From Solirubrobacter deserti (lineage in GTDB: Bacteria > Actinomycetota > Thermoleophilia > Solirubrobacterales > Solirubrobacteraceae), in assembly GCF_003344625.1 (NCBI RefSeq), contig NZ_QPKJ02000002.1, positions 372,001-436,000 on the forward strand: 64,000 nucleotides of DNA. The letters run 5' to 3'. Positions 48,088-56,425 of the stretch are shown in pieces (positions within the stretch are counted from its first letter, which is position 1; each line of letters starts with the position of its first letter). Under the pieces are notes generated by a model. The model was not told the origin of the DNA. It saw nothing but the letters and a program-made list of their open reading frames with translations, and did not search any database. Made by a program: the position numbers and the translations under genes.

Positions 48088-48107
48088 AGGGGGACTGTCC
48101 CTCTTTA
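48085..48107. terminator. Palindrome spanning two convergent stop codons
   Basis: TAAAGGGGGAC and GTCCCTCTTTA form an 11-bp stem (one G-T pair) around a single T. The left arm contains the TAA of the lipoate ligase-like gene, the right arm the TAA of the convergent gene. It is related in style to the palindromes near 18.6 kb and would work as a bidirectional terminator. Confidence 0.6.
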
Positions 48108-48656
48108 GGAACGCGCGCTCGAGGCCGCTTCCTGCGCGTGATCCTGGGCGCTGCCCTTGAGCTCCTGCGCGTGCTGCTGCCCGCTGTCCTTCACGGTCTC
48201 CTGCGCGCTCTGGGCCGCTTCCTGCGCGACCTGCTTGCCGCGCTCGAGCGCCTCCTGGCCGGTCTCCTTGGCGCGATCGATCACGTCGTCGGAGATCTGT
48301 CCGAGCTTCTCGTCCTCGATGCGCGTGGCCGGGGCCAGCATGCCGGCGAGGAAGCCGACGGCGACGGCGCCGATGGCGAGTCCGAGCGGGTTCTGCTGCG
48401 CGACGCTCGCGGCGCGCTTGGCCTGGCCCTTGACCTGCTCGGTGTCCGGCGTCTTGTCGCCGACGGTCTGGCCGGCGCCGACGAGGCGCTCTTTGGCCGA
48501 TGAGGCGACGCCCATCACGCTCTCCTTCTTGTCCTGGATGGAATCCTTGGCTCGCGCCTTGACATCGGTCTTGTAGCCGAGCGCGTCGACGGTCTCGCCC
48601 ATCTCCGCGCGGGTCTGCTCTATCTCGCGGCGGATCCGGTCTGGGTCTTCGCCCAC
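48105..48656 (-). CDS. DUF3618-domain stress/envelope protein
   Basis: A 183-residue protein beginning with DPDRIRREIEQTRAEMGETV, the hallmark of DUF3618. A hydrophobic helix lies near residues 90-110 (LGLAIGAVAVGFLAGMLAP), and both sides are Ala/Gln/Glu/Lys-rich, likely coiled coil (QEAAQSAQETVKDSG). It is probably membrane attached. In actinobacteria it accompanies holin-like and similar genes, here the next two upstream, thought to help the envelope under stress. It overlaps the preceding gene by 37 bases. Confidence 0.85.
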   Translation of the reverse strand: MGEDPDRIRREIEQTRAEMGETVDALGYKTDVKARAKDSIQDKKESVMGVASSAKERLVGAGQTVGDKTPDTEQVKGQAKRAASVAQQNPLGLAIGAVAVGFLAGMLAPATRIEDEKLGQISDDVIDRAKETGQEALERGKQVAQEAAQSAQETVKDSGQQHAQELKGSAQDHAQEAASSARS

Positions 48657-49063
48657 TGGATGTCCTCCTTCACGGTCTCAACGGTTTGGGGTGCGGGCGG
48701 CGTGGCCTTCTGGATCGCGTTCTTGCCCGCGAGTCCAAGCACGGCGGCGATCGCCAGCCACAGCAATGTCACGATCAGCGCTGCCAGCCAGAGCGGCAGG
48801 AAGCTGTCGAGAACGATGATCAGGAACGCGGTCAGCGCGCCCAGGCCGAGCAGGGCCACGACGCCGGCGGCGGCCAGCATGCCGGCGCCCTTGCCTGCGA
48901 CCTTGCCCTTCTGCGTGACTTCGGCCTGCGCCAGCTTGATCTCCTGGCGGACGAGGGTCGAGGTCTGGCTCGCCAGATCCTTGACCAGCTCGCCGAGGCC
49001 CTTGTCCCGCGGGTCCGGCTCGACGGCGCGTGCGCCCCCGTTGGTGGGGTCGTGAGTCGCCAT
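48620..49063 (-). CDS. Phage-holin-type (Act holin superfamily III) membrane protein
   Basis: A 147-residue protein: an N-terminal amphipathic part (GELVKDLASQTSTLVRQEIK, then LAQAEVTQKGKVAGKGAGM) and two transmembrane helices near residues 64-86 and 90-112. That is the pattern of the actinobacterial phage-holin family (Phage_holin_3_6), chromosomal proteins of unknown role despite the name. It is the middle gene of a three-gene leftward operon with DUF3618 downstream. Confidence 0.83.
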   Translation of the reverse strand: MATHDPTNGGARAVEPDPRDKGLGELVKDLASQTSTLVRQEIKLAQAEVTQKGKVAGKGAGMLAAAGVVALLGLGALTAFLIIVLDSFLPLWLAALIVTLLWLAIAAVLGLAGKNAIQKATPPAPQTVETVKEDIQWAKTQTGSAAR

Positions 49064-49068
49064 AGGAC

Positions 49069-49719
49069 TCAGCGCGTGTAGTCCTCGCGGCGAATCGGGA
49101 TGTCCCCGCCCGCGGCGCTCGGATCGGTGACGACCGTGCCGGACGTCGGCGGATGGCCGGTGCCGGTCACGGGCGGCACGCTGGTGGCCGTGCCGGGCAC
49201 CGCGATGTCGTCGGCGGCCAGGCCCGTGCGGCTCGTCGGGGCGCCGGCGGTGAGGCCGGGGCTCGTCCGTGGCGCGCCGTTGGTCGTCCCGCGCGCCTCG
49301 TAGCGGCGCGATGACGACGCCTTCAGGAAGCGCGAAGCGGCGAAGCCGAGCGCGAGTCCGCCGGCGATGACGGCCCACGGCTGGCGGCGCCCGAAGTCCT
49401 CGAGGTCGCCGAGGATCGCGTCGCCGTCGGAGCGCTGCAGGTAGTCGCCGAGGGTCTCGGCGCGCTGAGCGGCCTGCTCGGCGAGCTTCGCCGGCTGGTC
49501 CTTGCCCTGCTCGCGCAGCTGGTCGGCGACGGAGCGGATGTCGGAAGCGGTCGAGCTGACCTGCTCGCCGGCCTGCGTCGAACGCTGGTCGACCTGGTCC
49601 TTGACCCGGCTCGCGGCCTGGCCCTTGGCCTGCTGCGCCTTCTCGGCGGCCTTCTCTTTGGCCTGCTCCGTGCTGGAGTTCGGCCCGTTCGCCGAGGTGG
49701 TTCCCCCAAGAGTGCTCAT
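49069..49719 (-). CDS. Ala/Gln-rich envelope protein with single membrane helix
   Basis: A 216-residue protein. Residues 18-95 are an Ala/Gln/Lys-rich helix-forming repeat region (KEKAAEKAQQAKGQAASRVK), followed by a hydrophobic helix (WAVIAGGLALGFAASRFL) and a Thr/Pro/Gly-rich tail ending in RREDYTR. It is the first gene of the leftward operon with the holin-like and DUF3618 proteins. ATG 49719 is chosen; the frame is open farther upstream but would cross into the divergent catalase gene. It probably interacts with the other two at the membrane. Confidence 0.75.
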   Translation of the reverse strand: MSTLGGTTSANGPNSSTEQAKEKAAEKAQQAKGQAASRVKDQVDQRSTQAGEQVSSTASDIRSVADQLREQGKDQPAKLAEQAAQRAETLGDYLQRSDGDAILGDLEDFGRRQPWAVIAGGLALGFAASRFLKASSSRRYEARGTTNGAPRTSPGLTAGAPTSRTGLAADDIAVPGTATSVPPVTGTGHPPTSGTVVTDPSAAGGDIPIRREDYTR

Positions 49720-49828
49720 GATCGTCAGGGCTTGCCCAGCGATTGGTGAGGCATTCGCGGGCTGCGTCCGCCCGTCACAGGCATGACCCCCACCGAACGC
49801 CGCGTTGACGAGTGGGTAGGGCGGAAGA

Positions 49829-50773
49829 ATGTTCCTTCGAATCGATCGTTGGCAGACGGAGCTTCCGCCTCCGTCGACGCCCGACCCCGCCGGCGCCGCG
49901 ACCGTCCAGGAGTTGATGGGCGGCAAGTTCGGCGAGATGTCGACGCTGATGAACTACACGTTCCAGTCGTTCAACTACCGCTTCCGCCAGGGCACGCGGC
50001 CGTTCTACGACCTGATCGCGAACATCGCCGCGGAGGAGTTCGGCCACATCGAGCTCGTCGCCGCGACGATCAACACGATGCTCACGGGCGTCGACATCCG
50101 CGACGTCGACAGCGAGGCCTACAAGCACCACTACAACTTCGGCGGCAAGGGCGCGCTGCCCGCCGACTCCCATGGTGCGCCGTGGAACGGCACGTACGTG
50201 CACTCCTCGGGCGATCTCGTCGAGGACCTCACGCACAACTACTTCCTGGAGACGGGTGCCCGCTCGGGCAAGCTGCGCGTCTATGAGATGTGCGACCACC
50301 CGGCCGCCCGTGCGCTGACCGGCTACCTGCTCGTCCGCGGCGGCGTCCACCAGGTCGCCTACGCGCGCGCGCTCGAGAAGCTGACCGGCGCGAACATGTC
50401 CAAGCTGTTCCCGACGCCGCGCATCGAGACGGCGAAGATCCCGGAGTGCGCTCCGCACCTCGAGGCCGGTGAACACCTCAAGCTGTACCGCTTCTCGCCC
50501 GAGGACTACCGCGAGATCGTGGCCGTGTTCAACGGCCCGCACCCGGAGACGGGCGAGGACCTGCAGGTCATCGACCACGCTCCGGAGGGCTTCCCGCCGC
50601 AGGATCTGCCGCCGGAGACCGACGTCTTCGCGCCGGACTACGCGCCGGAGGAGATCGCCGAGATCGCCCAGAAGCTGCGCAAGGCCGCCGGCCTGCCGGA
50701 CAAGGTCACCGGCGTCGTCGCCAACGACGGCAACGGGGGCGTAGTGTCCAAGGTCAAGGACGCACTGTCCTAA
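49829..50773 (+). CDS. Manganese catalase
   Basis: A 314-residue dimanganese catalase, which breaks hydrogen peroxide down without heme. Ligand residues appear in GGKFGEMSTLMNYTFQSFNY (Glu36), AAEEFGHIELV (Glu70, His73) and later LTHNYFLETGARSGKL and RGGVHQVAYARALE (His). The family's ferritin-like core is complete; the last 70 residues are a Pro/acidic tail. It is divergent from the envelope stress operon with 109 bases between, which suggests shared stress control. Confidence 0.93.
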   Translation: MFLRIDRWQTELPPPSTPDPAGAATVQELMGGKFGEMSTLMNYTFQSFNYRFRQGTRPFYDLIANIAAEEFGHIELVAATINTMLTGVDIRDVDSEAYKHHYNFGGKGALPADSHGAPWNGTYVHSSGDLVEDLTHNYFLETGARSGKLRVYEMCDHPAARALTGYLLVRGGVHQVAYARALEKLTGANMSKLFPTPRIETAKIPECAPHLEAGEHLKLYRFSPEDYREIVAVFNGPHPETGEDLQVIDHAPEGFPPQDLPPETDVFAPDYAPEEIAEIAQKLRKAAGLPDKVTGVVANDGNGGVVSKVKDALS

Positions 50774-52165
50774 TCAGGAGTCGAAGCCGAGCCCGAGGCG
50801 GTCGAGCGTTCGCAACCAGAGCCCCCTGCGGCCCTGGTTGCGGTCGGCCGCCGCGAGCCGGTTGCGCGTGAGCTGGACGACGGCGTAGCGCAGCGGCTCG
50901 GGCGGGAACGGCACCGGCTTGGTGCGGACGTAGCGCGTGCGCGTGGCGTCCGTGTCCCTGCCGTCGAGCAGGTCGACGGCGGTGCGCCCGCCGAAGCGCG
51001 TCGCCGCCACGCCCAGCCCCGTGTATCCGGTCGCGTAGGCGAGCCGGCCCCCGTGGCTGGTGCCGAAGAACACGCTGAAGCGGCTGCTCGTGTCGATCGC
51101 GCCGCCCCAGCGGTGGGTGAAGCGCGTGCCCTCGAGTTGCGGGAACGTGTGGAAGAAGTGCTGGGCGAGCTTGGCGAACGTCGCGTCGTGATCGTCGTAG
51201 CGCGCGCCGACGGGGCCCTTGTACCGGTAGACGGCGTCCCATCCGCCGTAGAGGATGCGGCCATCGGTGGTCGGACGGTAATAGTGGAACTGGTTGCCGC
51301 CGTCCCCGATGCCCTGCCGGTTCTGCCATCCGACCTTGTCCATGTCGATCGGCTCGGTCATGAGGGCGTAGTCGTACACCGGCACGACGTAGTGCTTGAT
51401 GGTGTTGATCAGCGGCGGATAGGCGCTCGTGGCGAGCAGGACCCGGTCGGCTCTGACGCGTCCCTGCGGCGTGATCACCGTCAGCTCGTCCGTCACATGC
51501 TCGACCGACGAATACTCGTATAGGCGCACGCCTTTACGTACGGCGACATCTTTCAAACCGTGGGCGAGCTTGCCGGGGTCGAGGATTCCGGCACCGGTGT
51601 GATCCCACACGCCGCCGAGATACGTGGGTGAATTCACCTGTCCGCACATGGCGGTCTGGTCGAGGAGGGTGACCTCGTGCCCGAAACGGGTGAGCTGCTC
51701 GGCTTCCTCTTGCAGCCACGGAAGTTGATGTTCGTCCGTGAGCGCCAGCAGCTCGCCGGTGAGCTGGAAGTCACAGTCGATTCCGTAGTGAGCGAGGTCG
51801 CGTTGGATGCCCTCGAAGTTCTCCAGCGCGAGCCGCTCGAGCGTCGGCATCTCGTCGGCGAACCGCGCGAGGCCGTTCTCGATGCCGTGGGTGAGCGAGG
51901 CGACCGCGAAGCCACCGTTGCGGCCGCTCGCGCCGAACCCGGCGGTCTCGGCCTCGAGGATCACCACGTCTTTGCCCTGCTCGGCGGCGTACAGCGCCGC
52001 CCACAGGCCGGTGAAACCGGCGCCGACGATGCACAGGTCGGCGGTGATGTCCTCGGTCAGCGCCGGCGAAGGGTCCTTCGGCTCGCGGAGCCAGAAGGGG
52101 CGCGGCTCGGCGTCGGCGTAGCTGGCGCGGTGCTCGCGCGTCGGTGGGGTGGTCGGCCACGGCAT
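50774..52165 (-). CDS. FAD-dependent oxidoreductase (DAO family)
   Basis: A 463-residue flavoprotein of the D-amino-acid/glycine oxidase family. The dinucleotide motif LCIVGAGFTGLWAALYAAEQ is at residues 44-63, with GFGASGRNGGF characteristic of the group, and the FAD-binding end HGGRLAYATGYTGLGVAATR. Members oxidise secondary or tertiary amines such as gamma-glutamylputrescine (PuuB-like). ATG 52165 is four bases after the amidase stop, so the two are one operon. The two activities could release and then oxidise an amine. The stop is directly next to that of manganese catalase, which would remove the peroxide formed. Confidence 0.9.
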   Translation of the reverse strand: MPWPTTPPTREHRASYADAEPRPFWLREPKDPSPALTEDITADLCIVGAGFTGLWAALYAAEQGKDVVILEAETAGFGASGRNGGFAVASLTHGIENGLARFADEMPTLERLALENFEGIQRDLAHYGIDCDFQLTGELLALTDEHQLPWLQEEAEQLTRFGHEVTLLDQTAMCGQVNSPTYLGGVWDHTGAGILDPGKLAHGLKDVAVRKGVRLYEYSSVEHVTDELTVITPQGRVRADRVLLATSAYPPLINTIKHYVVPVYDYALMTEPIDMDKVGWQNRQGIGDGGNQFHYYRPTTDGRILYGGWDAVYRYKGPVGARYDDHDATFAKLAQHFFHTFPQLEGTRFTHRWGGAIDTSSRFSVFFGTSHGGRLAYATGYTGLGVAATRFGGRTAVDLLDGRDTDATRTRYVRTKPVPFPPEPLRYAVVQLTRNRLAAADRNQGRRGLWLRTLDRLGLGFDS

Positions 52166-52169
52166 GGCT

Positions 52170-53495
52170 TCAGCGCAGGGCTTCCGCCAGCTGAAGCAGT
52201 TGCAGCTCGCCTCGGTGGCGACCGACGAGCTGCAGGCCGACCGGCAGGCCCGCGGCGGTGATGCCGGCGGGCACGGAGAGGGCCGGGTGGGCGGTGACCG
52301 TGATGCGGCTGCACGAGCGGAACCACTCGAGGTAGCTGCCGAGCTGGACGCCCGCGATCTCGGTCGGGTACTCGAGGTCGACGCTGAACGGTGGCAGCTG
52401 CGTCGTGGGCGCGGCGAGCACGTCGTAGCGGGTGAGGAACTCGCGCATGCGCGTGAACAGCTCGCCGCGGTGGGCGATCGCGTTGCCGATGCGGGTCGCG
52501 TCGAGCTGCTGGCCGAAGCGGATGTTCTCGCGCAGCGTGGGCTTGACGTCGTCGGCGATCGACGCGAACGCGGCGGCGAACTTGACGCCGCGCAGCACCT
52601 CGAAGCACTCGTCGGCGCCGGTGAAGTCCGGCTCGTCGTCGATGACGGTGCAGCCGAGAGCCTCAAGCGCCGCGCGGGCGTGCTCGAGCACGGCCGTGAC
52701 CTCGGCGTCGACGGGCAGGCCGCCGAGATCGCGGCTCCAGGCGATGCGGAGCGTGCTCGGGTCGGTACGCAGGTCGCCCGGGGTGGGCCACGGCTCCTGG
52801 ATGGAGAACGGATCGCGCGGGTCCGGGCCCGCGAGGGCGGAGAACAGGAGGGCGACGTCAGCGGGGGTGCGGGCGATCGTGCCGAGCACGGGGAGCGGGT
52901 CGAACGGGTCGCCCGGGCCGTGGTCCGGGATTCGGCCGGGCGTCGGGCGCAGGCCGTAGAGGCCGCAGAACGCCGCGGGGTTGCGGACGCTCGCGCCGAG
53001 GTCTGAGCCGTCGGCGAACGGGATCATGTTGGCCGCGACGGCCGCGGCCGCGCCGCCGCTGGAGCCGCCGGGCGTCTTGGTCAGGTCGTGCGGATTGCGC
53101 GTGGCGCCGAAGAGCGGGTTGAAGGTCTGGCTGCCCGCGCCGAACTCCGGCGTGTTCGTCTTGCCGACGATGATCGCCCCGGCCTGCTTGAGCCGTTCCA
53201 CCAGCAGGGAGTCGGTGGCCGGGACGTGGTCCTTGAACAGCGGCGACCCGTAGGTCGTTCGCAGGCCGGCGGTGTCCTCGAGGTCCTTGACCGCGATCGG
53301 CAGGCCCTGGAGCGGGCCGGGCGGCGCTTGATCGGCCGCGGCGAGCGCCCGTTCGGGGTCCTCGAGGGTGACGATCGCGTTGACCTGCGGGTTCATCTCC
53401 TCGATGCGCTCCAGGTGTGACGCGACCACCTCGCGCGGGGTCACTTCACGGGCGCGGATCGCGGCGGCGAGCTCCGTCGCGGTGCGGTGCCACAT
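52170..53495 (-). CDS. Amidase (amidase-signature family)
   Basis: A 441-residue amidase-signature enzyme. The catalytic triad can be placed: Lys70 in PIAVKDLEDT, Ser146 in TPGGSSGGAAAAV and nucleophile Ser169 in GSDLGASVRNPAAF. It hydrolyses carboxamides; the true substrate is not predictable. GSDxGGS is slightly altered to GSDLGAS. ATG 53495 is used at the start of the HRTATELAAAIRAREVTP region. It heads the operon with the FAD oxidoreductase. Confidence 0.92.
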   Translation of the reverse strand: MWHRTATELAAAIRAREVTPREVVASHLERIEEMNPQVNAIVTLEDPERALAAADQAPPGPLQGLPIAVKDLEDTAGLRTTYGSPLFKDHVPATDSLLVERLKQAGAIIVGKTNTPEFGAGSQTFNPLFGATRNPHDLTKTPGGSSGGAAAAVAANMIPFADGSDLGASVRNPAAFCGLYGLRPTPGRIPDHGPGDPFDPLPVLGTIARTPADVALLFSALAGPDPRDPFSIQEPWPTPGDLRTDPSTLRIAWSRDLGGLPVDAEVTAVLEHARAALEALGCTVIDDEPDFTGADECFEVLRGVKFAAAFASIADDVKPTLRENIRFGQQLDATRIGNAIAHRGELFTRMREFLTRYDVLAAPTTQLPPFSVDLEYPTEIAGVQLGSYLEWFRSCSRITVTAHPALSVPAGITAAGLPVGLQLVGRHRGELQLLQLAEALR

Positions 53496-53523
53496 CGCGC
53501 CGAGTCTATTAGCGTGCCGGGCG

Positions 53524-53946
53524 ATGCCCGCCTTCACCCACGAGCTGCGTGTCCGCTACGGCGAGTGCGATCCGCAGGGAATCGTCTTCAACGCGAACTA
53601 CCTGGCGTACTTCGACCACACGGTGTCGGAGTTGTGGCGGGAGACCATGGGGTCCTGGAACGAGATGGTCGCGAAGGGCGTCGAGGCGGTGGTGGGGGAG
53701 GCGAACGTGAAGTTCCGCGCTCCGGCGCGCTTCGAGGACGTCGTGGTGGTGAGCGCTTCAGTCGTGCACCTCGGCACGACGTCGATGAAGCTCGAGCTGC
53801 TCATCCACCGCGGCGAGGAGCTGCTGATCGAGGGCTGGCTGCGCCACGTGTTCGTCGACGCGAAGACGTGGGTGAAGACGCCGATCCCGGAGTGGGTCCG
53901 GGCGGCGCTGGCGCCCTACACCGCGATCGCCGACGCGGGCGCGTAG
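53524..53946 (+). CDS. Acyl-CoA thioesterase (4-hydroxybenzoyl-CoA thioesterase type)
   Basis: A 140-residue hotdog protein with the diagnostic RVRYGECDPQGIVFNANYLA start, in which Asp16 is the catalytic residue of 4HBT-type enzymes. It cleaves aromatic or fatty acyl-CoA. It is divergent from the amidase gene (28 bases between the starts) and its end overlaps the convergent small ATPase gene by 31 bases. Confidence 0.92.
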   Translation: MPAFTHELRVRYGECDPQGIVFNANYLAYFDHTVSELWRETMGSWNEMVAKGVEAVVGEANVKFRAPARFEDVVVVSASVVHLGTTSMKLELLIHRGEELLIEGWLRHVFVDAKTWVKTPIPEWVRAALAPYTAIADAGA

Positions 53947-54437
53947 ACGGGCGCGAACCGCAGCTGCGACACGTCCGCGGCCTGCTCGCGTGTGAGGAAC
54001 TCGACGGTCGCCCAGCCTTCTTCGTGCAGCCCGCCGTCGGCGAGCAGCTGCTGCCAGTCCGCCACCTGGCGGTCCATCTCGGCCTGCGAGACGGTCCGCC
54101 CGCGGGCGCGCTGACCCGCTTCGGCGGCCTCGCGGTCGGCGTGCATGAGGATGATGTGCGCCGGTCGGCCGCGGAGCTTGGCGAGCGCGAGGATCGTGCG
54201 GCGGGCGACGGTCTTCGTCCCGCGCGAGTGGATCACGGCGGGCTTGTTGAGCGCGATCGCCGCCGCGATCCGCGCGTAGTGGCCGAGATACAACAGCGGC
54301 CCGCGCCGCGTGCGGTCGTCGGTGTCGACGACCCTCGCCTGCTCACGGTCCACCGCGCGCCGCAGCAACGTCGTCTTCCCCGCCCCGGGAACGCCGGCCA
54401 CGACGATCACGGAATCTGCGGGGAAGGTGAGGTCCAT
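53916..54437 (-). CDS. Small P-loop ATPase/kinase
   Basis: A 173-residue P-loop protein: Walker A VVAGVPGAGKTTLLRR near residue 13, an acidic segment VVDTDDRTRRG and later HIILMHADREAAEAGQRARG like a lid region of small kinases or zeta-toxin-type enzymes. The substrate is unknown. Three in-frame ATGs (54458, 54446, 54437) lie inside a perfect hairpin; 54437 is chosen because MDLTFPADSVIVVAG begins the first strand. Confidence 0.75.
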   Translation of the reverse strand: MDLTFPADSVIVVAGVPGAGKTTLLRRAVDREQARVVDTDDRTRRGPLLYLGHYARIAAAIALNKPAVIHSRGTKTVARRTILALAKLRGRPAHIILMHADREAAEAGQRARGRTVSQAEMDRQVADWQQLLADGGLHEEGWATVEFLTREQAADVSQLRFAPVYAPASAIAV

Positions 54438-54459
54438 GGCCCCCATTGTGGGGGCCATG
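54435..54459 (-). promoter_or_regulatory. Hairpin covering the start codons of the P-loop gene
   Basis: CATGGCCCCCA and TGGGGGCCATG are exact complements separated by three bases. In the leftward mRNA this 11-bp GC stem contains all three candidate ATG codons of the ATPase gene, so translation could depend on its melting. Confidence 0.5.
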
Positions 54460-54473
54460 CATAACGGCCAGCT

Positions 54474-56369
54474 TTAGCGCAGGCGACGAACGATAAAGAA
54501 CAGCACCGCTGCGGCCGTCGCCGCGATCGCGATCTTCGCGGGCTGCCGCTTGACGCGCTCGAGCGCCCCCGACGGGCTGGATCCCGCTTCCCCGCCGAGC
54601 CCGGGCTTCGAGGACGGCCAGCCCGAATCGCTGCCGGGCGCGGAGCCGCCCGTGGTCGTGGCTCCGTGCGGCGACGCGCTCGGCCCATCGGGCAGCTCGT
54701 CCGGGGTCACCGCCGGCGCGGGCGGGTCGACCGTCCCGGCGTGGGGCGACAGCGCGGACGCCGAGCTCTCATCCTCACGCCCCGACGTGTCGTCGGCCTC
54801 GGGCGTGTCCGCGGTCACCGGCGGCGCCGGTACATCCGCGCCGATCGACGTGGCGGGCGGCGTCAGCGAGGATGGGCCGTCGGTGGGCGGCGCCAGTGCC
54901 GGCGGCTCCTCGGCGCGCTCGATCCGCGGGGTCTCCGCTTCGAACGTGCTCGTCGTCGGCGCCTCGAAGCGCTCGGTCGTGTCGTCGGTGAGGAACGCCG
55001 CGGCGGGATCTTCGTCGCGCGCCGGCGAGTCCGGCGTGTCGCTGGTGGGCGGCTCGGAGCGCTCGGTGGTGTCGTCGCTGAGGAACGCGGCGGCCGGATC
55101 GGACGCGACCTGCGAGGTCGGCGGCTCGTCGCTCTCGCCCGTGGTGGTCGGCGTGACGGCACCGAACGGCGCGGTCTCGTACTCGCCGGCGCGATCGGAC
55201 GCGGCCGGCGGCTCCGCCGGGATGTGCGCGGCCTCGAGCTCAGCGGGGGAAGGCGGCTCGGCGGGCGGCGGCGCGTCGATCGTCGGCTCCGGCGCGGGGC
55301 TCGCCGCGCTGGTGCCGGCGGCGTCTTCGGCGCCCCAGGCCGTCGGCGGGGCCGACTCGGCCGTCCCGCTCGGGGCGCGCTCGGGGTCCGCAGCGGGCGT
55401 CGCGTCCGCGCTCGGCCCGGCCTGGCCGGACGTGAACGGCGACTCGTCCGCTTCGCCCGAGTAGCTCGAGAAGGTCGCGTCGTCGCCGCGGCGCCACGGC
55501 GGCGTATTCGTGTCCGTGCCGCCGCTGGTCGGCGGCGGCGAGAAGACGGCGGGCCGGTCCGCGTCGGCGGCCGGCGAGGTGGTCTCGCTGTCGGTGTCGG
55601 CGGACAACGAGTACGCGGCAGGGCGATCGATGTCGGCAGCCGTGGTGGGGCGGTCCGTGTCGGTGGCCGGCGGGGTCGCGTCGCGGTCGTCGTCGGCCAA
55701 CGAGTACGCCGCGGACCGGTCCGTGTCTGCGCCCGTGGTGGGCGGGGGCGAGGACGTGGCGGCGCGATCCGGGTCGGCGCCCGTGGTGGGCGGCGAGGAC
55801 GTGGCCGCGCGATCCGTGTCGCTGCCGCCGGTCGTCGGCGGCGGCGAGAAGACGGCGGGTCGGTCGGCGTCCGCCGCCGGCACGGCGGGGCGGTCCGAAC
55901 TCGGTGGGGCGGGGTCGCTCGAGGTCGGGCTACCGCCGCGGGCCTGCCAGGACGGGCCGGGTTCGTCGGCGTCGCCGCCCCAGCCGGTCGGGGTGGGCGC
56001 GGACGCGTCCGGGTCCGGAAGGCCGCTGCCGGAGTCGTGCTCGGAGTAGCCGAGCCCGTAGTGCGCGTAGAGGCGGCGCTCCTCGGCCTGGTCGATCCGG
56101 GGTTCGGCGCCGATGCCGGGGGCGGCCTTGACCTTCTCGGCGGTGTGGGCGACGCGGATCGACGAGGACTCGACGTCCGCGTTCGCCAGCGGCACGAAGC
56201 GGGCTTCGGAGTCGTCGATGTCCACGAGCACCCACTCGGGGCGGCCGGTCTCGCGGTCGAGGTAGATCTCGCGAACACTGCCGAGCCGCTGCCCGCCCGA
56301 ATCAAGGACGTCGCGGCCAGGCCATTCGCTGTAATCGCCGAACTGGGACTGGGTGGGCAGCTGAGCCAT
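54474..56369 (-). CDS. Long tail-anchored PRC-barrel protein with Pro/Thr/Asp-rich repeats
   Basis: A 631-residue protein in three parts. Residues 10-80 are a PRC-barrel (YSEWPGRDVLDSGGQRLGSV, EWVLVDIDDSEARFVPL). Residues 120-600 are low-complexity and acidic with two sets of tandem repeats (DADRPAVFSPPPTTGG type at 159-286; SDPAAAFLSDDTTERSE type at 422-475). The end is a short basic stretch and a hydrophobic helix (IAIAATAAAVLFFIVRRLR) without following residues, so it is tail-anchored with the repeats in the cytoplasm. PRC-barrels bind protein partners or RNA. ATG 56369 is preferred over upstream GTG. The function is unknown. Confidence 0.78.
   Translation of the reverse strand: MAQLPTQSQFGDYSEWPGRDVLDSGGQRLGSVREIYLDRETGRPEWVLVDIDDSEARFVPLANADVESSSIRVAHTAEKVKAAPGIGAEPRIDQAEERRLYAHYGLGYSEHDSGSGLPDPDASAPTPTGWGGDADEPGPSWQARGGSPTSSDPAPPSSDRPAVPAADADRPAVFSPPPTTGGSDTDRAATSSPPTTGADPDRAATSSPPPTTGADTDRSAAYSLADDDRDATPPATDTDRPTTAADIDRPAAYSLSADTDSETTSPAADADRPAVFSPPPTSGGTDTNTPPWRRGDDATFSSYSGEADESPFTSGQAGPSADATPAADPERAPSGTAESAPPTAWGAEDAAGTSAASPAPEPTIDAPPPAEPPSPAELEAAHIPAEPPAASDRAGEYETAPFGAVTPTTTGESDEPPTSQVASDPAAAFLSDDTTERSEPPTSDTPDSPARDEDPAAAFLTDDTTERFEAPTTSTFEAETPRIERAEEPPALAPPTDGPSSLTPPATSIGADVPAPPVTADTPEADDTSGREDESSASALSPHAGTVDPPAPAVTPDELPDGPSASPHGATTTGGSAPGSDSGWPSSKPGLGGEAGSSPSGALERVKRQPAKIAIAATAAAVLFFIVRRLR
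55514..55895 (-). repeat. Tandem repeats inside the PRC-barrel gene
   Basis: About seven imperfect units of 14-18 codons with the core D-x-DR-x-A-x-x-S-P-P-P-T-T-G-G/A. A second, two-unit repeat of about 30 codons (DPAAAFLSDDTTERSEPPTS type) lies at about 54945-55104 in the same gene. Both are likely to vary in number by slippage. Confidence 0.7.
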
Positions 56370-56425
56370 AAAGAAGCTGTGCCCGTCAGAGGCTACGCCC
56401 ATTCCTCCGGTAGGGTCGCGCGGTC

